From Candidatus Thorarchaeota archaeon (lineage in GTDB: Archaea > Asgardarchaeota > Thorarchaeia > Thorarchaeales > Thorarchaeaceae): 64,000 nucleotides of DNA. The translations under genes and the position numbers were made by a program. The stretch spans positions 124,001 to 188,000 of the forward strand of contig JAIZWL010000004.1 of NCBI GenBank assembly GCA_021498125.1, in the 5' to 3' direction. Within the stretch, counting starts at the first letter, position 1; every line of letters starts with the position of its first letter. Of the stretch, positions 42,677 to 52,465 are shown piece after piece. The notes beneath the pieces are model-generated. The model had not been told where the DNA came from. It saw only the letters and a list, made by a program, of their open reading frames with translations, and ran no database searches.

Positions 42677-43866
42677 CCACGTAACGATTTGAGAACAGAT
42701 AATGGGGCGCGTCTGAAGATCTTGGATGTTGCAGCCTTGTAGGTTTCAAGACCAAGAATCATCCTTGAGGCGGCATCCCGCGTCTGTTCATCAGCACCCA
42801 TGAGCCGTACCACGAGTTCCATTCTGCGAAGCGATTTGTAGATCATATTGGCAAGTGGGAGACCGTGATTAATCATATCATCACCGAAGATCTCCATCCA
42901 TCGTTGAGTGTAAGAACTGACAATGTCCTGCTCCAGATTGCCATCCATATCATCATGGAACGTCTCGGCAGCCTGTTGCCCTGAGACAATACCGTAGTAA
43001 ATACCCTCACCAGTGACAGGGGAGACAAAACCGCCTGCATCTCCAGCCAGCAAGATATTATCTCGGCCAATCGGGGTGAAGGGCTTTTTGAAAGGTATTG
43101 CAGCAGGCTTTCGTGTTGTGCCATCAAAAGACTCGGGTATAATCTTCCGCTCCTTGAGAGTCTTCACAAAATCATCAAAGATTTCAAACTGGTTTCTATC
43201 CGGATGGGCCTCATTTCCAAACCCAATTCCCACATTGAGATACCCGCGCTTTGGGAACACCCAACCATAACCACGAGGAACAACTCCAAAGAAGATGTGT
43301 ATCTCACGACCGGACCCCAAATATACATCAATGAGATCATCATCCATTGGAACTTCACAGCACACAGTACGTGCCATATGGTCGTAGGGCTGGGTGAAGC
43401 CAAGTTTCTTCTTATAGGATCGTAGACCTGCACCATCTGCAATAACAACATAGCGCGCATCGAAAGAGAGCCCATTTCTTGACTCAACGGTAACATGATC
43501 ACCTCGGGATTCAACCGTAGTGACCATGCTCTCTTCGTGAACTTCTGTACCTGCATCAGCAGCGTCCAAGAGAAACTGGTGATCCCATTTCGTTCGCACG
43601 ACAAGGTTCACACTCTGCGGCGACTCCCAACGAACACTCTTCAATTTAGGGGAATAGACTACGAGACCCTTGCCTTGCGTATTAATGGCCTTCTTAGCCT
43701 TAGGACCAATCAGAGGAAGTGCCTTGTGTGAGAGTGCCCCTCCACAAGACTTGAAGCGTGGGAACTTGGCCTTATCAAGAAGAACAACATCCATTCCTAA
43801 CCGAGAGGCATGAAATGCGGTGGCGCTTCCAGCAGGGCCTCCACCAATGACAATGACATCTTTCAT
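42673..43866 (-). CDS. Geranylgeranyl reductase family flavoprotein
   Basis: A 397-aa FAD-dependent reductase. VIVIGGGPAGSATAFHASRLG binds FAD, PRFKSCGGALSHKAL has the characteristic Cys near the flavin, and LLAGDAGGFVSPVTGEGIYYG is the second FAD motif. The family saturates the isoprenoid chains of archaeal ether lipids, or makes phytyl groups. ATG 43866 gives the standard N-terminus. It ends in four bases of overlap with the V4R gene on the other strand. With the polyprenol/phytol-kinase-like gene at 53.4 kb it is one of two isoprenoid-lipid genes here, and it supports an archaeal host. Confidence 0.9.
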   Translation of the reverse strand: MKDVIVIGGGPAGSATAFHASRLGMDVVLLDKAKFPRFKSCGGALSHKALPLIGPKAKKAINTQGKGLVVYSPKLKSVRWESPQSVNLVVRTKWDHQFLLDAADAGTEVHEESMVTTVESRGDHVTVESRNGLSFDARYVVIADGAGLRSYKKKLGFTQPYDHMARTVCCEVPMDDDLIDVYLGSGREIHIFFGVVPRGYGWVFPKRGYLNVGIGFGNEAHPDRNQFEIFDDFVKTLKERKIIPESFDGTTRKPAAIPFKKPFTPIGRDNILLAGDAGGFVSPVTGEGIYYGIVSGQQAAETFHDDMDGNLEQDIVSSYTQRWMEIFGDDMINHGLPLANMIYKSLRRMELVVRLMGADEQTRDAASRMILGLETYKAATSKIFRRAPLSVLKSLRG

Positions 43867-43911
43867 TGTGATTCGTATAAATTGATGAAGAGCCACTAAT
43901 ATTTCTATAGT

Positions 43912-46551
43912 CTAGGGGGTCGATGCTGAGGGCACATCTCGCACATCTTGGTCTTCATATTTTGCAGGGTCACTATCAAACTGTTCTTTGCAGTACGGAT
44001 TGCAGAAGTAATAGCGCTTCCCCTTATAGTCAGAGTAGAGCCCAGCCGTCGCTATATCAACATCCATCTTGCAAATTGGATCGACTGCAACTGCTCGAAC
44101 GGCAGTCTCAACAGGCACCGCAACATCAATTTTTGTTGGCCTGAATCTGTTGAGAAAGAGAGCATTCGTTACTACGCTCACCGACGAAAGAGCCATTGCA
44201 AGTCCGGCCCATTCAGGTCTCAGCGCCCATCCCGTGAAGGGATAGAGAAGCCCTGCGGCAAATGGAAGCAGAATCATGTTATAGATGAGAGCCCAGAAGA
44301 AACCTTGTTTGATCTTGGACATGGTCTTGCGACCAAGCTCAATAGCAGTGACCACATCACGTATGTCATCACGTACTAATACAATATCACCGGTCTCGAC
44401 CGACACATCTGTTCCGGAGCCCAGAGCGATACCCACATCTGACTGAGCGATTGCTGGTGCATCGTTAACTCCGTCACCCACCATCGCAACTCTGCGCCCT
44501 TGCTCCTGAAGCTCTACAACCTTAGAGGCCTTGTCCGCAGGCATCACTTCTGCAAGCACATTATCAATACCGATACTACGCGCTATGGCCTGTGCGGTGG
44601 TCGCTCGATCACCAGTGATCATCCACACATCGATACCTTCTGATTTCAGAGCATCAACAGCGGCGGCTGACCCGTCCTTCAGTTTATCAGCAATACCCAG
44701 CAGACCCAAGGCACGCCCATCCATGGCTGCATAAATCACAGTCTTACCCTGTAACTCAAGCATCGGACCATGAACTTCGAGTTCGGTCGTATCAATCCCC
44801 TGAGCTCTAAGATAGTCAACCTTCCCGACAAATAGCAAATGGCCCTCTACAAGTCCACGGACGCCCATTCCAGAGACCGAGTCGAACTCAGTGCATGCTC
44901 CAAGTTGAAGATTCAAATCTTCAGCATAGTGGACCACAGCCTCGGCCAGCGGATGCTCACTATTCTTTTCCACAGCCGCAACCATGCGTATCAGTTCATC
45001 ATCAGAGGTCTCGCGCGCAGCGATAACATCTGTGACAGTAGGATGGCCGATGGTCAACGTTCCGGTCTTATCAAAGACGACTGTATCGATCAATGGGACT
45101 GATTCCAGCGCCTCACCATTTTTGATCAGCACACCATATTGTGCACCCTTACCGAGCCCAACCATAATAGCGGTAGGTGTGGCAAGTCCTAACGCGCAGG
45201 GACAGGCTGCTACTAGGACTGCTATCATAAAGCTCAGAGAGTGTGTCCAATGTGCGCTTCCAAAGACCAACCATACAATAAATGTCAGTGCAGCGATAGA
45301 GATCACAAATGGCGTGAAGACCTCAGCAATCGCATCAGCCTTCCGCTGAATTGGTGGCTTGCTGGTCTGGGCTGACTCTACAAGCTTGACGATCTGTGAG
45401 AGAACCGTATCTTGCCCGACCTTCTCGGCACGGACTCTGAGCATTCCATTCTTGTTGATGGTCGCACCTATGACACTATCGCCGGGTCTCTTTTTCACAG
45501 GGAGAGGTTCACCGGTCACCATAGACTCATCAACGGTAGATCGACCATCGATGACAGTACCATCAACTGGAATCTTATCACCGGGTTTTACAAGGACCAC
45601 ATCACCAACTTCCACATCCTCAATGGGGATGACAAGCTCCTCTCCGTCACGCACTACAATTGCAACCTTGGCTTGAAGATCCATCAAGGCCCGGATCGCA
45701 TTGGATGTTCGACCCTTCGCAATCGCTTCCAGTGATCGGCCCAAGAGTATGAACGTGATGAGGAGTGCAGAGGTGTCATAAAAGCTCGCATACTCGGTCA
45801 GAATGAAGGTCGTGGCGACTGAGTAGAAGTATGCTGCGCTGGTGCCGAGCATAATGAGCGTGTCCATGTTCATCTTTCCATGACGCATGACACGAAGACT
45901 GGACCTGTAAAACGGATATGCCGCAATGAACTGAATAGGCGTGGCAAGAAGGAACATGATAACATCAGGCGATACCCCGACAGGGAGCAGCGGGGTCAAG
46001 ACACCAAATGCGATCAATACAATAGGAATCGTCAGAATGGTGGAGAATACAAGAAGACGTGTATAGTATTTTATCTCGCGAGTTCGTGATAACGCCTCAC
46101 GGTCACCCGATTCACTCTCCGTGGTTGCATCAAATCCAAGCTCTCTGAGTCGTCGCCTGAGCATGGTGAAAGTGACAAGATCGTCATCATACTCAACAAT
46201 GAGACGAGAAAGTTCCGTAAAACCTCTCGCAGTAATTACGCCCTTGATCCGCTCCACGTCGGTCTCAATCATTTTCCAATCCGACTCTTTTGGAGAGGGA
46301 GTTACTGTCAGGGCCATCGTCGGCCGCCGAGGCCGATAGCCTGTTGCCTCAACAGCCTCTTCCAGATCTTCACGCTTGACCTTACTCGCATCATACTCTA
46401 CTACTGCCTTACCATCAAGCAGGCTCACTGTCGCATGAATAACGCCATCCTTATCCAGCAGGGATTTTTCAATCGATGCCACACAAGACGCACAATGCAT
46501 CCCCTCAATTCGCAGGGACATCCGCTCGGCTCTTTTCGGATCCTTCGTCAT
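43912..46551 (-). CDS. copA: Copper-translocating P-type ATPase with C-terminal YHS domain
   Basis: An 879-aa P1B-type ATPase. The order is: a heavy-metal-associated domain with [13 protein letters not shown] (C20/C23); a second HMA-like domain without cysteines; membrane helices; the actuator loop (VTGEPLPV); the CPC metal site ([15 protein letters not shown]); the phosphorylation site DKTGTLT (D494); [12 protein letters not shown]; and finally a YHS domain (about 826-872) with DPICKMDVD and YYFCNPYC. It exports Cu(I). A YHS domain at the C-terminus, rather than the N-terminus, is the less usual arrangement. No copper chaperone or regulator gene is adjacent. Confidence 0.95.
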   Translation of the reverse strand: MTKDPKRAERMSLRIEGMHCASCVASIEKSLLDKDGVIHATVSLLDGKAVVEYDASKVKREDLEEAVEATGYRPRRPTMALTVTPSPKESDWKMIETDVERIKGVITARGFTELSRLIVEYDDDLVTFTMLRRRLRELGFDATTESESGDREALSRTREIKYYTRLLVFSTILTIPIVLIAFGVLTPLLPVGVSPDVIMFLLATPIQFIAAYPFYRSSLRVMRHGKMNMDTLIMLGTSAAYFYSVATTFILTEYASFYDTSALLITFILLGRSLEAIAKGRTSNAIRALMDLQAKVAIVVRDGEELVIPIEDVEVGDVVLVKPGDKIPVDGTVIDGRSTVDESMVTGEPLPVKKRPGDSVIGATINKNGMLRVRAEKVGQDTVLSQIVKLVESAQTSKPPIQRKADAIAEVFTPFVISIAALTFIVWLVFGSAHWTHSLSFMIAVLVAACPCALGLATPTAIMVGLGKGAQYGVLIKNGEALESVPLIDTVVFDKTGTLTIGHPTVTDVIAARETSDDELIRMVAAVEKNSEHPLAEAVVHYAEDLNLQLGACTEFDSVSGMGVRGLVEGHLLFVGKVDYLRAQGIDTTELEVHGPMLELQGKTVIYAAMDGRALGLLGIADKLKDGSAAAVDALKSEGIDVWMITGDRATTAQAIARSIGIDNVLAEVMPADKASKVVELQEQGRRVAMVGDGVNDAPAIAQSDVGIALGSGTDVSVETGDIVLVRDDIRDVVTAIELGRKTMSKIKQGFFWALIYNMILLPFAAGLLYPFTGWALRPEWAGLAMALSSVSVVTNALFLNRFRPTKIDVAVPVETAVRAVAVDPICKMDVDIATAGLYSDYKGKRYYFCNPYCKEQFDSDPAKYEDQDVRDVPSASTP

Positions 46552-46666
46552 TTCTTTCGCTCCTTTAGTTCACAATGGTTAACTTTTGTTATAAAGATGG
46601 CGATGTATCCAGCACGATATATTCAATGAGATATATAGCATATAAGACTAACGATGTGAAAAAGTG

Positions 46667-46700
46667 AAAAAAAGAGGAGGAGGAGGAGGGGCGATCGCCC
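46667..46700 (-). terminator. Terminator after the five-repeat membrane protein
   Basis: The palindrome GGGCGATCGCCC (46689-46700) can form a short stem. On the minus strand it is followed by a CCTCCTCC tract and then seven T. Confidence 0.5.
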
Positions 46701-46707
46701 ACTCCAA

Positions 46708-47865
46708 TTACTCCATTGTTGTATAGACGGGCCATTTGCGCCACAGATACGCGAACACCAGTTCGACCCATAGAAGGACGAGGAGGAAGGGAGTTGGATT
46801 AACAGTGAAAGGACTACTGCCAAGATTGATGAACGGTGCGATGAGATAGAACCCGAAGAAGAAGAGAGTCCCAAGGAAGAGAACGACAAATAGACGAATA
46901 AAGAAGTTCACTCCCTGACTGTGACTCTTCGGCCAATTGTCAAAGAAGAGTGCAACGATAATGACAGCAGCGATCAACCAGTCGGCATAGGCGACATTCC
47001 AGATCCCGACAGCACCGACATAGGCAGAATCCCCTGGATCGGGATAGAACATCAGAAAGATTGGAAGGGTCAGACTAAACCCGACCAGTCCGGCCACAAA
47101 CACCCAGACCAGACCAAGGATCACACAACCGACAAAGGCAATAATTCCGATAAGTGGTTGTCTACCAGCCTTATTCCATGGGGAATACTCAAAGACCATC
47201 AAGGTTAGCAGAGAGAAGAAGATAGTCCACTGTGTCCAAGCCATATTAATCCCGTACATGGGAAGGACCCATGAGAGAGGGTCGCCAAGTGTGGCGGCGG
47301 GATTTCCGTAGGGGTAGAAGAGGAAATACCAAACGATGAATGTGAGAATGATCCCGACCAAGAATACCCGAGCACCACGGCCCGGCTGCTTCTTATCAAA
47401 CCAGGGCCAGTACATAGTCCCAGCCAACCACAATACTGCAAAGGAGAAACATGATGCGGACAGAGCACCAAATATGGCCCATCCGACTGCTGTGGCCGTT
47501 AGTGGATCAGCAATGCCAAGGGACATTCCGTACATCGCACCGAACATAGTGGCGATATAGAACAATAGGAAAGCCACGATCACATTAACCACTGTTGCTG
47601 CTAGGCCCACTTTCCAAGGCGTACGCAGCTTTTGATAGAACGGCCAATTCTCAAACCAGATAGAAAAGAGAACTGACATTAGACCAAAGCCGCCTAATAG
47701 GGAACCTAGAAGATTCATACCAGGGATCAGCCAGACTCCAATTGCAATAATAAAAGTCAAGAGGAGTGACACAACACCTGCTATAGGTTGCTTCCAACGT
47801 GGGAGAACGACTACCGGAGCTTCATCTACTTCCGGTACGCCCACCTTATCTCCTGCTAATGCCAT
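46708..47865 (-). CDS. Ten-TM membrane protein built of five repeats ending in a Trp-Pro motif
   Basis: An unrecognised 385-aa membrane protein. It consists of five units of about 75-80 residues, each with two hydrophobic helices. Each unit ends in an aromatic/acidic Trp-Pro motif: WFENWPFY (70-77), YWPWFD (152-157), FEYSPWN (225-231), FFDNWP (307-312) and WRKWPV (375-380). After several of these, a Gln-Pro or Gly-Arg-Gln-Pro-x-x-Gly start marks the next repeat. ATG 47865 follows GAGGTGA by six bases. No charged residues sit in the helices in a way that suggests an ion pump, so it could be a channel, carrier or scaffold. It is transcribed alone. Confidence 0.6.
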   Translation of the reverse strand: MALAGDKVGVPEVDEAPVVVLPRWKQPIAGVVSLLLTFIIAIGVWLIPGMNLLGSLLGGFGLMSVLFSIWFENWPFYQKLRTPWKVGLAATVVNVIVAFLLFYIATMFGAMYGMSLGIADPLTATAVGWAIFGALSASCFSFAVLWLAGTMYWPWFDKKQPGRGARVFLVGIILTFIVWYFLFYPYGNPAATLGDPLSWVLPMYGINMAWTQWTIFFSLLTLMVFEYSPWNKAGRQPLIGIIAFVGCVILGLVWVFVAGLVGFSLTLPIFLMFYPDPGDSAYVGAVGIWNVAYADWLIAAVIIVALFFDNWPKSHSQGVNFFIRLFVVLFLGTLFFFGFYLIAPFINLGSSPFTVNPTPFLLVLLWVELVFAYLWRKWPVYTTME

Positions 47866-47994
47866 AGTTTTCACCTCAGGCAAATAGATACGAACTACTA
47901 ATACAGACATTCTCCTACTTTAATACATCGAAAAGGCTTGAACGGTCATTCAATTTAAAGGCAGATCTGACAGACTGTGAGATGGTGGTAAATC

Positions 47995-48771
47995 GTGGAG
48001 ATCCTTGAAGAAAACGGGACTCGCATCGCGTACGAGATAACAGGTGTTGAAGAGGGCCCCCGACTGATTCTGATCCACGGCCTCTTTCTCAACGCGGACT
48101 GTTGGAGATATCAACTTGCACATTTTGAGTCCAAGTATCGGATATTGCGATTTGATCTTCATGGCCACGGAAGGTCAATCATTCCCAAAAAGCGGTTCAC
48201 GATCCGCAACTATGTTGATGACATGAAACTCCTGTTGGAGCACCTGAATTGGACCAGTGACCTGAACATCGTAGGCCACTCACTTGGGGGGATGGTCGCA
48301 CTTGTGTACGCACTGGAAAATGCCACGCAAGTAAACAAGTTGGTTGCTGCAAGCTCGTACTGCTTTGTGAGCAACGAGGCCATGACTGATGTGTTGGGAA
48401 GAGTGAAGGGTAATCCGCTTGACAAATTCGCCTTTGGGATCGGAAAGAGAGGACTCTCACCGTATGATGAAGAGGCATCGAAATGGCTTGCAAAAATGGT
48501 GACCGATCACTTGACGACAAAGGATGCACTATATGCAACAGCGGCCTCAGCAGGTTTCAACATCTGTGAGCGGCTACGATCCTTAACAGTACCAACTCTT
48601 CTAATTGTTGGAGAGAAAGACATCACGACCCCTGTGTGGGCCTCGGAGATGCTGCACGAGTGGCTACCAAATTCGGAGATAGTCATTGTAAAGGGAGCAG
48701 GACACCTCGTCATAGTTGACCATCATGAAGAATTCAACGAGCACGTAGACTCGTTCCTGTCAAAACAATAA
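47995..48771 (+). CDS. Alpha/beta hydrolase
   Basis: A 258-aa alpha/beta-hydrolase-fold enzyme. LILIHGLFLNADCW forms the oxyanion region, IVGHSLGGMVAL the nucleophile elbow with the catalytic Ser, IVGEKDITTP the acid and GAGHLVIVDH the catalytic His. Size and motifs match the esterase / lactonase / haloperoxidase-like group, so the substrate is open. The start is GTG 47995, giving EILEENGTRIAYEITG as the usual N-terminus. It converges on the HD-domain gene with ten bases between the stops. The neighbouring acyl-CoA operon makes an acyl ester or thioester a reasonable guess only. Confidence 0.85.
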   Translation: MEILEENGTRIAYEITGVEEGPRLILIHGLFLNADCWRYQLAHFESKYRILRFDLHGHGRSIIPKKRFTIRNYVDDMKLLLEHLNWTSDLNIVGHSLGGMVALVYALENATQVNKLVAASSYCFVSNEAMTDVLGRVKGNPLDKFAFGIGKRGLSPYDEEASKWLAKMVTDHLTTKDALYATAASAGFNICERLRSLTVPTLLIVGEKDITTPVWASEMLHEWLPNSEIVIVKGAGHLVIVDHHEEFNEHVDSFLSKQ

Positions 48772-48781
48772 TAAAAATCTT

Positions 48782-49366
48782 CTATCTCTGGATATCAAGA
48801 AACGATAGGTCGTCCCACTTCTCAATCAACGAGTAGATCGAGTCCATGGAGGCGTTCAGCTCACGCGCAATATCACGAGCAGTCCTCGTTTGAAGAAGAT
48901 CGGTCATCTCTATCTGAAGATCACGGGCCTCGCGGGTGGCCTGTAAGAAATCAATTCCGCGTGTATTGACACGGTATGCCACCTCTCGGATAAGACCAAA
49001 GGGACCTAGTGCCTGAAGCTTGTCAGCATCGAATACCACTCGTGCCTCAAGCGTGTGTGCGCGACCGATCGTAGCTGGTTCGACACATTCGACACAGTGG
49101 ACCAACTGAAACCGCAGAACCTCATCAATATTGAGAGATTTGAGAAAGGCATCAACAAGGGCGACGTTTTCAGGATGATATTGATGCAACAGAGCACCTA
49201 ATCTACAAATCTCGACATCTGCGTCTTCTTGTGTGGCAATATAGACTGCGAGCCGGGCGGTCCGGGTTCCATGTTCGGGACCATGCGTGGAATCAAGCTC
49301 GGCATATCTCTTGTTTGCAAATTCTTCAATGGATTGAACCTGCATCTCTGTCAGTAGCGTCGCCAT
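48782..49366 (-). CDS. HD-domain-like protein with altered HD motif
   Basis: A 194-aa protein with the layout of small HD phosphohydrolases. STHGPEHGTRTARLAVYI (H28/H32) comes first, then GALLHQYHPEN, where the signature His-Asp is His-Gln (H61-Q62), and VVFDADKLQALGPFGLIR with the late Asp. The change removes a metal ligand normally essential for catalysis, so the protein may bind a different metal set, be a weak enzyme, or only bind nucleotide. It is 24 bases downstream of the MaoC-like gene and on the same strand, so it is likely the last gene of the acyl-CoA operon. Confidence 0.65.
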   Translation of the reverse strand: MATLLTEMQVQSIEEFANKRYAELDSTHGPEHGTRTARLAVYIATQEDADVEICRLGALLHQYHPENVALVDAFLKSLNIDEVLRFQLVHCVECVEPATIGRAHTLEARVVFDADKLQALGPFGLIREVAYRVNTRGIDFLQATREARDLQIEMTDLLQTRTARDIARELNASMDSIYSLIEKWDDLSFLDIQR

Positions 49367-49390
49367 AATATCGGCCTCTACATATCGAAG

Positions 49391-49816
49391 CTATTCCATT
49401 AGCATAACAAGGGCCTCTCCATCAAGAACAAGATCCCCATTATGGTTCGTGCAGGTGGTTCCCAAGGTGACACGTCGTTTCTCATCATTCTTTGCAATGA
49501 CCTCAACCCGCGCAGTGATCGTATCGCCGATTCGGACAGGGCCACGGAATTTCATACTTTGGCTCATGTAGATTGTACCCGGCCCAGGAAGCTGCATTCC
49601 AATGACAGCACTGATGTAGGCGGCTGTCAGAATACCATGAGCGATACGGCCACCGAACATTGTTGTCTTTGCCCACTCTTCATTAAAGTGGAGAGGATTA
49701 TAGTCGCCACTGAGGCTTCCAAATGCGGAGATATCGTCCTCGGTCACAGTATGAACAAGCTCGGCCGAGTCACCAACTTTTAGATCAGAATACTTTGTGA
49801 TTTTTACATCGGACAT
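49391..49816 (-). CDS. MaoC-like (R)-enoyl-CoA hydratase
   Basis: A 141-aa hotdog-fold hydratase. GDYNPLHFNEEWAKTTMFGG carries the catalytic Asp/His pair (D38, H43) and IAHGIL the following conserved His/Gly. It adds water to trans-2-enoyl-CoA, or removes it from (R)-3-hydroxyacyl-CoA. It lies six bases after the ketoacyl-synthase-like gene and 24 before the HD-like gene. The order ligase, synthase, hydratase suggests a short acyl-chain elongation or degradation pathway. Confidence 0.88.
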   Translation of the reverse strand: MSDVKITKYSDLKVGDSAELVHTVTEDDISAFGSLSGDYNPLHFNEEWAKTTMFGGRIAHGILTAAYISAVIGMQLPGPGTIYMSQSMKFRGPVRIGDTITARVEVIAKNDEKRRVTLGTTCTNHNGDLVLDGEALVMLME

Positions 49817-49822
49817 AGGAAC

Positions 49823-50857
49823 TCACTCCCAAGACCCCCACTTGATTGTTATGGCGTTCCAAGACCAGCCAATCCCAGCTGCGGTCAACACCACCACATC
49901 GCCATCTTTAATCTTGCCTGCGTCCAGACCCTCCTCCAGAGAAACAATCGCATCATTCTGGCCCATGTGACCGTACTCCTCAAAGTATGTAGACTGCGTG
50001 TAAGGATCGACTCCCACCTCTTTGGCCACATATTCGAACGCGCTCCGCTTCATACGAATGAGACCCAGATAATCGATATCATCACGTGAATACCCACTCT
50101 TAGACAACGAGTCATCAATGACCTGGATAAAGTTCCGCATTGACAGTTTATCGAGGCGCTCCTTCAGACTCGTAGGGTCACGGACATCAAGGTAGTGTAA
50201 TCGTTTCTCGATCGCCTCGCAACTTATGGGCATGACAGTTCCTCCAGCAGGAACATAGACATCATCTGCAAATTGACCGTCAGAGATCACTGCGCCCTCG
50301 AGAACAACATTACGTGGATAGTCAGCACGAAGAATGACCGCAACACCACTGGCTGCAAGGTCGTGCATAAAGCGTGTCCGGATGTTCGTGTAATCGATAA
50401 GATCACAATTACGATAGCCACTGGCAATAAGGACTCGTCTGTAGCCTTGCGTCCACATTAACGCCTTTGCAAGCAACATGGCCACGACAAAGGTTCCGCA
50501 CCGCTGATTCACATCGAAGGCCCAAGCACGTGTAGCCCCAATTTCATGTTGCAGTTTAATTCCATACGTCACCATCGGATGCTCGGCATAGACCTCTCCA
50601 GCCCAAATCACAAGATCGATGTCTTGTGCAGGATCGATTCCAGCACGCGCGATTGCGACCTTAGCGGCCTTAACGCCCATCGCTACAGTATGATCATCAG
50701 AACCAGGGACTGCCTTGCTCTTGAGACCCATCTTAGTCAGGACTACCTCAAGGGGAGTACCCGATTGCTCAGAGATGTATTCAGCTGTGTGACGTTCAGG
50801 AGGGATATATGTGCCGATGGCCTCGATACCAATAGGAACTCGCTCCATGGTACTCAC
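49823..50857 (-). CDS. KAS III / HMG-CoA synthase-like thiolase-fold condensing enzyme
   Basis: A 344-aa thiolase-fold protein with the KAS III arrangement. The nucleophile Cys is C120 in VNQRCGTFVVAML, preceded by a family-typical N-terminal IEAIGTYIPPER. The late Asn is present in GHMGQNDAIVSLEEGL. The active-site His, normally in an H-Q-A-N-like segment after the second repeat, seems to be missing: the equivalent stretch is LIRMKRSAFEYV. That would alter or abolish decarboxylative condensation and favour acyl transfer. Its start overlaps the stop of the acyl-CoA synthetase gene (ATGA). It could instead be an HMG-CoA-synthase relative, but a mevalonate context is absent. Confidence 0.75.
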   Translation of the reverse strand: MSTMERVPIGIEAIGTYIPPERHTAEYISEQSGTPLEVVLTKMGLKSKAVPGSDDHTVAMGVKAAKVAIARAGIDPAQDIDLVIWAGEVYAEHPMVTYGIKLQHEIGATRAWAFDVNQRCGTFVVAMLLAKALMWTQGYRRVLIASGYRNCDLIDYTNIRTRFMHDLAASGVAVILRADYPRNVVLEGAVISDGQFADDVYVPAGGTVMPISCEAIEKRLHYLDVRDPTSLKERLDKLSMRNFIQVIDDSLSKSGYSRDDIDYLGLIRMKRSAFEYVAKEVGVDPYTQSTYFEEYGHMGQNDAIVSLEEGLDAGKIKDGDVVVLTAAGIGWSWNAITIKWGSWE

Positions 50858-52380
50858 CTCAACTCTCTCTTGAGAATCTTCCCTGCTGCGCTCTTAGGAA
50901 GATCGTCACGGAACTCGTATATTTTTGGGATTTTGTAACGTGCCAGCTTGTCTTCGAGATACGAACGAATCTCATCAGCAGTAGCATTCGCTCCAGACTT
51001 CAATACGATAATGGCCTTTCCAACCTCCCCCCATTTTTCATCAGGCACACCAATGACAGCCGCCTCAAGAATTGCCGGATGCTTGTAGAGTAGTTCTTCT
51101 ATCTCAGTGGGATAGACATTTTCACCACCACTGATGAACATGTCTTTGCTGCGGCCAACAATATAGTAGAAGCCTTCCTTGTCCATTCGGGCAAGGTCAC
51201 CAGTATGAACCCAGCCATCCGGCTCGATCGTCTTTGCGGTCTCTTCAGGCTCGTCCCAATAGCCGGAAAAGATGTGAGGTCCACGAAGCATCAGTTCACC
51301 AATCTCTCCAGTCAGAACAGGAGCACCGTCTTCATCTACGATCTTCATGTCACAGTGGAGTACAGGAAAGCCTACAGAGGTCGGTCTCCGACGAATCTCG
51401 CTCTCGGGGAGATAGAAATTGTTGGGTCCCACTTCAGTGAGTCCATAACCCATTTTGAAATCCTTACCACGTGCCCAGTAATGTTCCATAATTGCTACGG
51501 GACAAGGAGCACCCCCTGAGATGAACACCCGCACCGAACTCAAATCCGTCTTGGAAAATTTGTCGTGCTCTGCAATCATCTGGAACATTGTTGGGACTCC
51601 AATCACAATCGAACAGCGTTCTTGTTCAATGATCTTCAATGTCGTGGCCGGATCGAAATCGCCCATAAGAACGGTCCTTGCACCCAAATGATAGAATGGA
51701 ACAAGTAGCACATTCCAACCGCCAGTATGAAAGAGGGGAAAGAGCAGTGGTTGAACGTCATCAGGTCTAAGACCCCAAGACGTGATAGTGTTCACTGAGT
51801 TCCAAAAGACCAGTCGATGGGACAGAATGGCACCTTTTGGAAGACCAGTCGTACCACCTGTAAAGACAATGAGGGCTGGATCATCAAGCTCAATGGTCGG
51901 ACGCTCAACCTCATCGGATGAGACCTTGGCCATCAGATCTCGAACTGCAGGATTACTACCCAGAGAAGTGCCACCCATAACAAAGAACGTGCGGTCACCC
52001 AGACTGTCACGCATCGCATTGAACTGGTCCTCAAGACGTGGGTCATACATGAAGACGAGAGGGTCAGTCTTGTTTGTGAGAAATTCTATCTCACGTGGAG
52101 CGAGACGGACATTAAATGGGACCATAATTGCCCCGATCTTGCCGCAGGCCAAGAAGAGGTCTATGTAGTCCATACGATTCTTTGCAAGACCCGCAACACG
52201 ATCGCCCTTACGAACTCCTGCATCAAGCAATACCCGCGCAAGCTGGTTGGCACGTTGACCCAACTCACCAAAGGTGTATCGTACATCTTCTATTGCATCA
52301 TATATGGCCTCACGGCGGGGAGTAAGTAGTGCACGCCGGCCAGCCCAGTCACCGATCCAAGTCCAATCTTCATGATCCAT
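50854..52380 (-). CDS. AMP-forming acyl-CoA synthetase
   Basis: A 508-aa ANL-superfamily ligase that activates a fatty or aromatic acid to its CoA thioester through an acyl-AMP. The P-loop-like A3 motif is IVFTGGTTGLPKGAILSH. GYGLTEVGPNN is A5, DGWVHTGDLARMDKEGFYYIVGR covers A7 and A8, and PKSAAGKILKREL carries the A10 lysine. It is the first gene of an operon with the condensing enzyme, the MaoC-like hydratase and the HD-like gene. ATG 52380 gives the normal N-terminus. Chain length or aromatic preference cannot be read from the sequence. Confidence 0.92.
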   Translation of the reverse strand: MDHEDWTWIGDWAGRRALLTPRREAIYDAIEDVRYTFGELGQRANQLARVLLDAGVRKGDRVAGLAKNRMDYIDLFLACGKIGAIMVPFNVRLAPREIEFLTNKTDPLVFMYDPRLEDQFNAMRDSLGDRTFFVMGGTSLGSNPAVRDLMAKVSSDEVERPTIELDDPALIVFTGGTTGLPKGAILSHRLVFWNSVNTITSWGLRPDDVQPLLFPLFHTGGWNVLLVPFYHLGARTVLMGDFDPATTLKIIEQERCSIVIGVPTMFQMIAEHDKFSKTDLSSVRVFISGGAPCPVAIMEHYWARGKDFKMGYGLTEVGPNNFYLPESEIRRRPTSVGFPVLHCDMKIVDEDGAPVLTGEIGELMLRGPHIFSGYWDEPEETAKTIEPDGWVHTGDLARMDKEGFYYIVGRSKDMFISGGENVYPTEIEELLYKHPAILEAAVIGVPDEKWGEVGKAIIVLKSGANATADEIRSYLEDKLARYKIPKIYEFRDDLPKSAAGKILKRELR

Positions 52381-52465
52381 GTCAATGGCCTCATGTATTT
52401 CTTAGAGGTTAATAATATCGACCACACGGATGAATCTTACTCTTGAAGATAATGTGTATTGGGAA

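Noticed and set aside
46672-46690. GGA-repeat tract (AGGAGGAGGAGG) that could be a strong ribosome-binding site
   Set aside because: No start codon follows at a usable distance on the plus strand; on the minus strand it is the C/T-rich stretch between hairpin and T-tract of a terminator.
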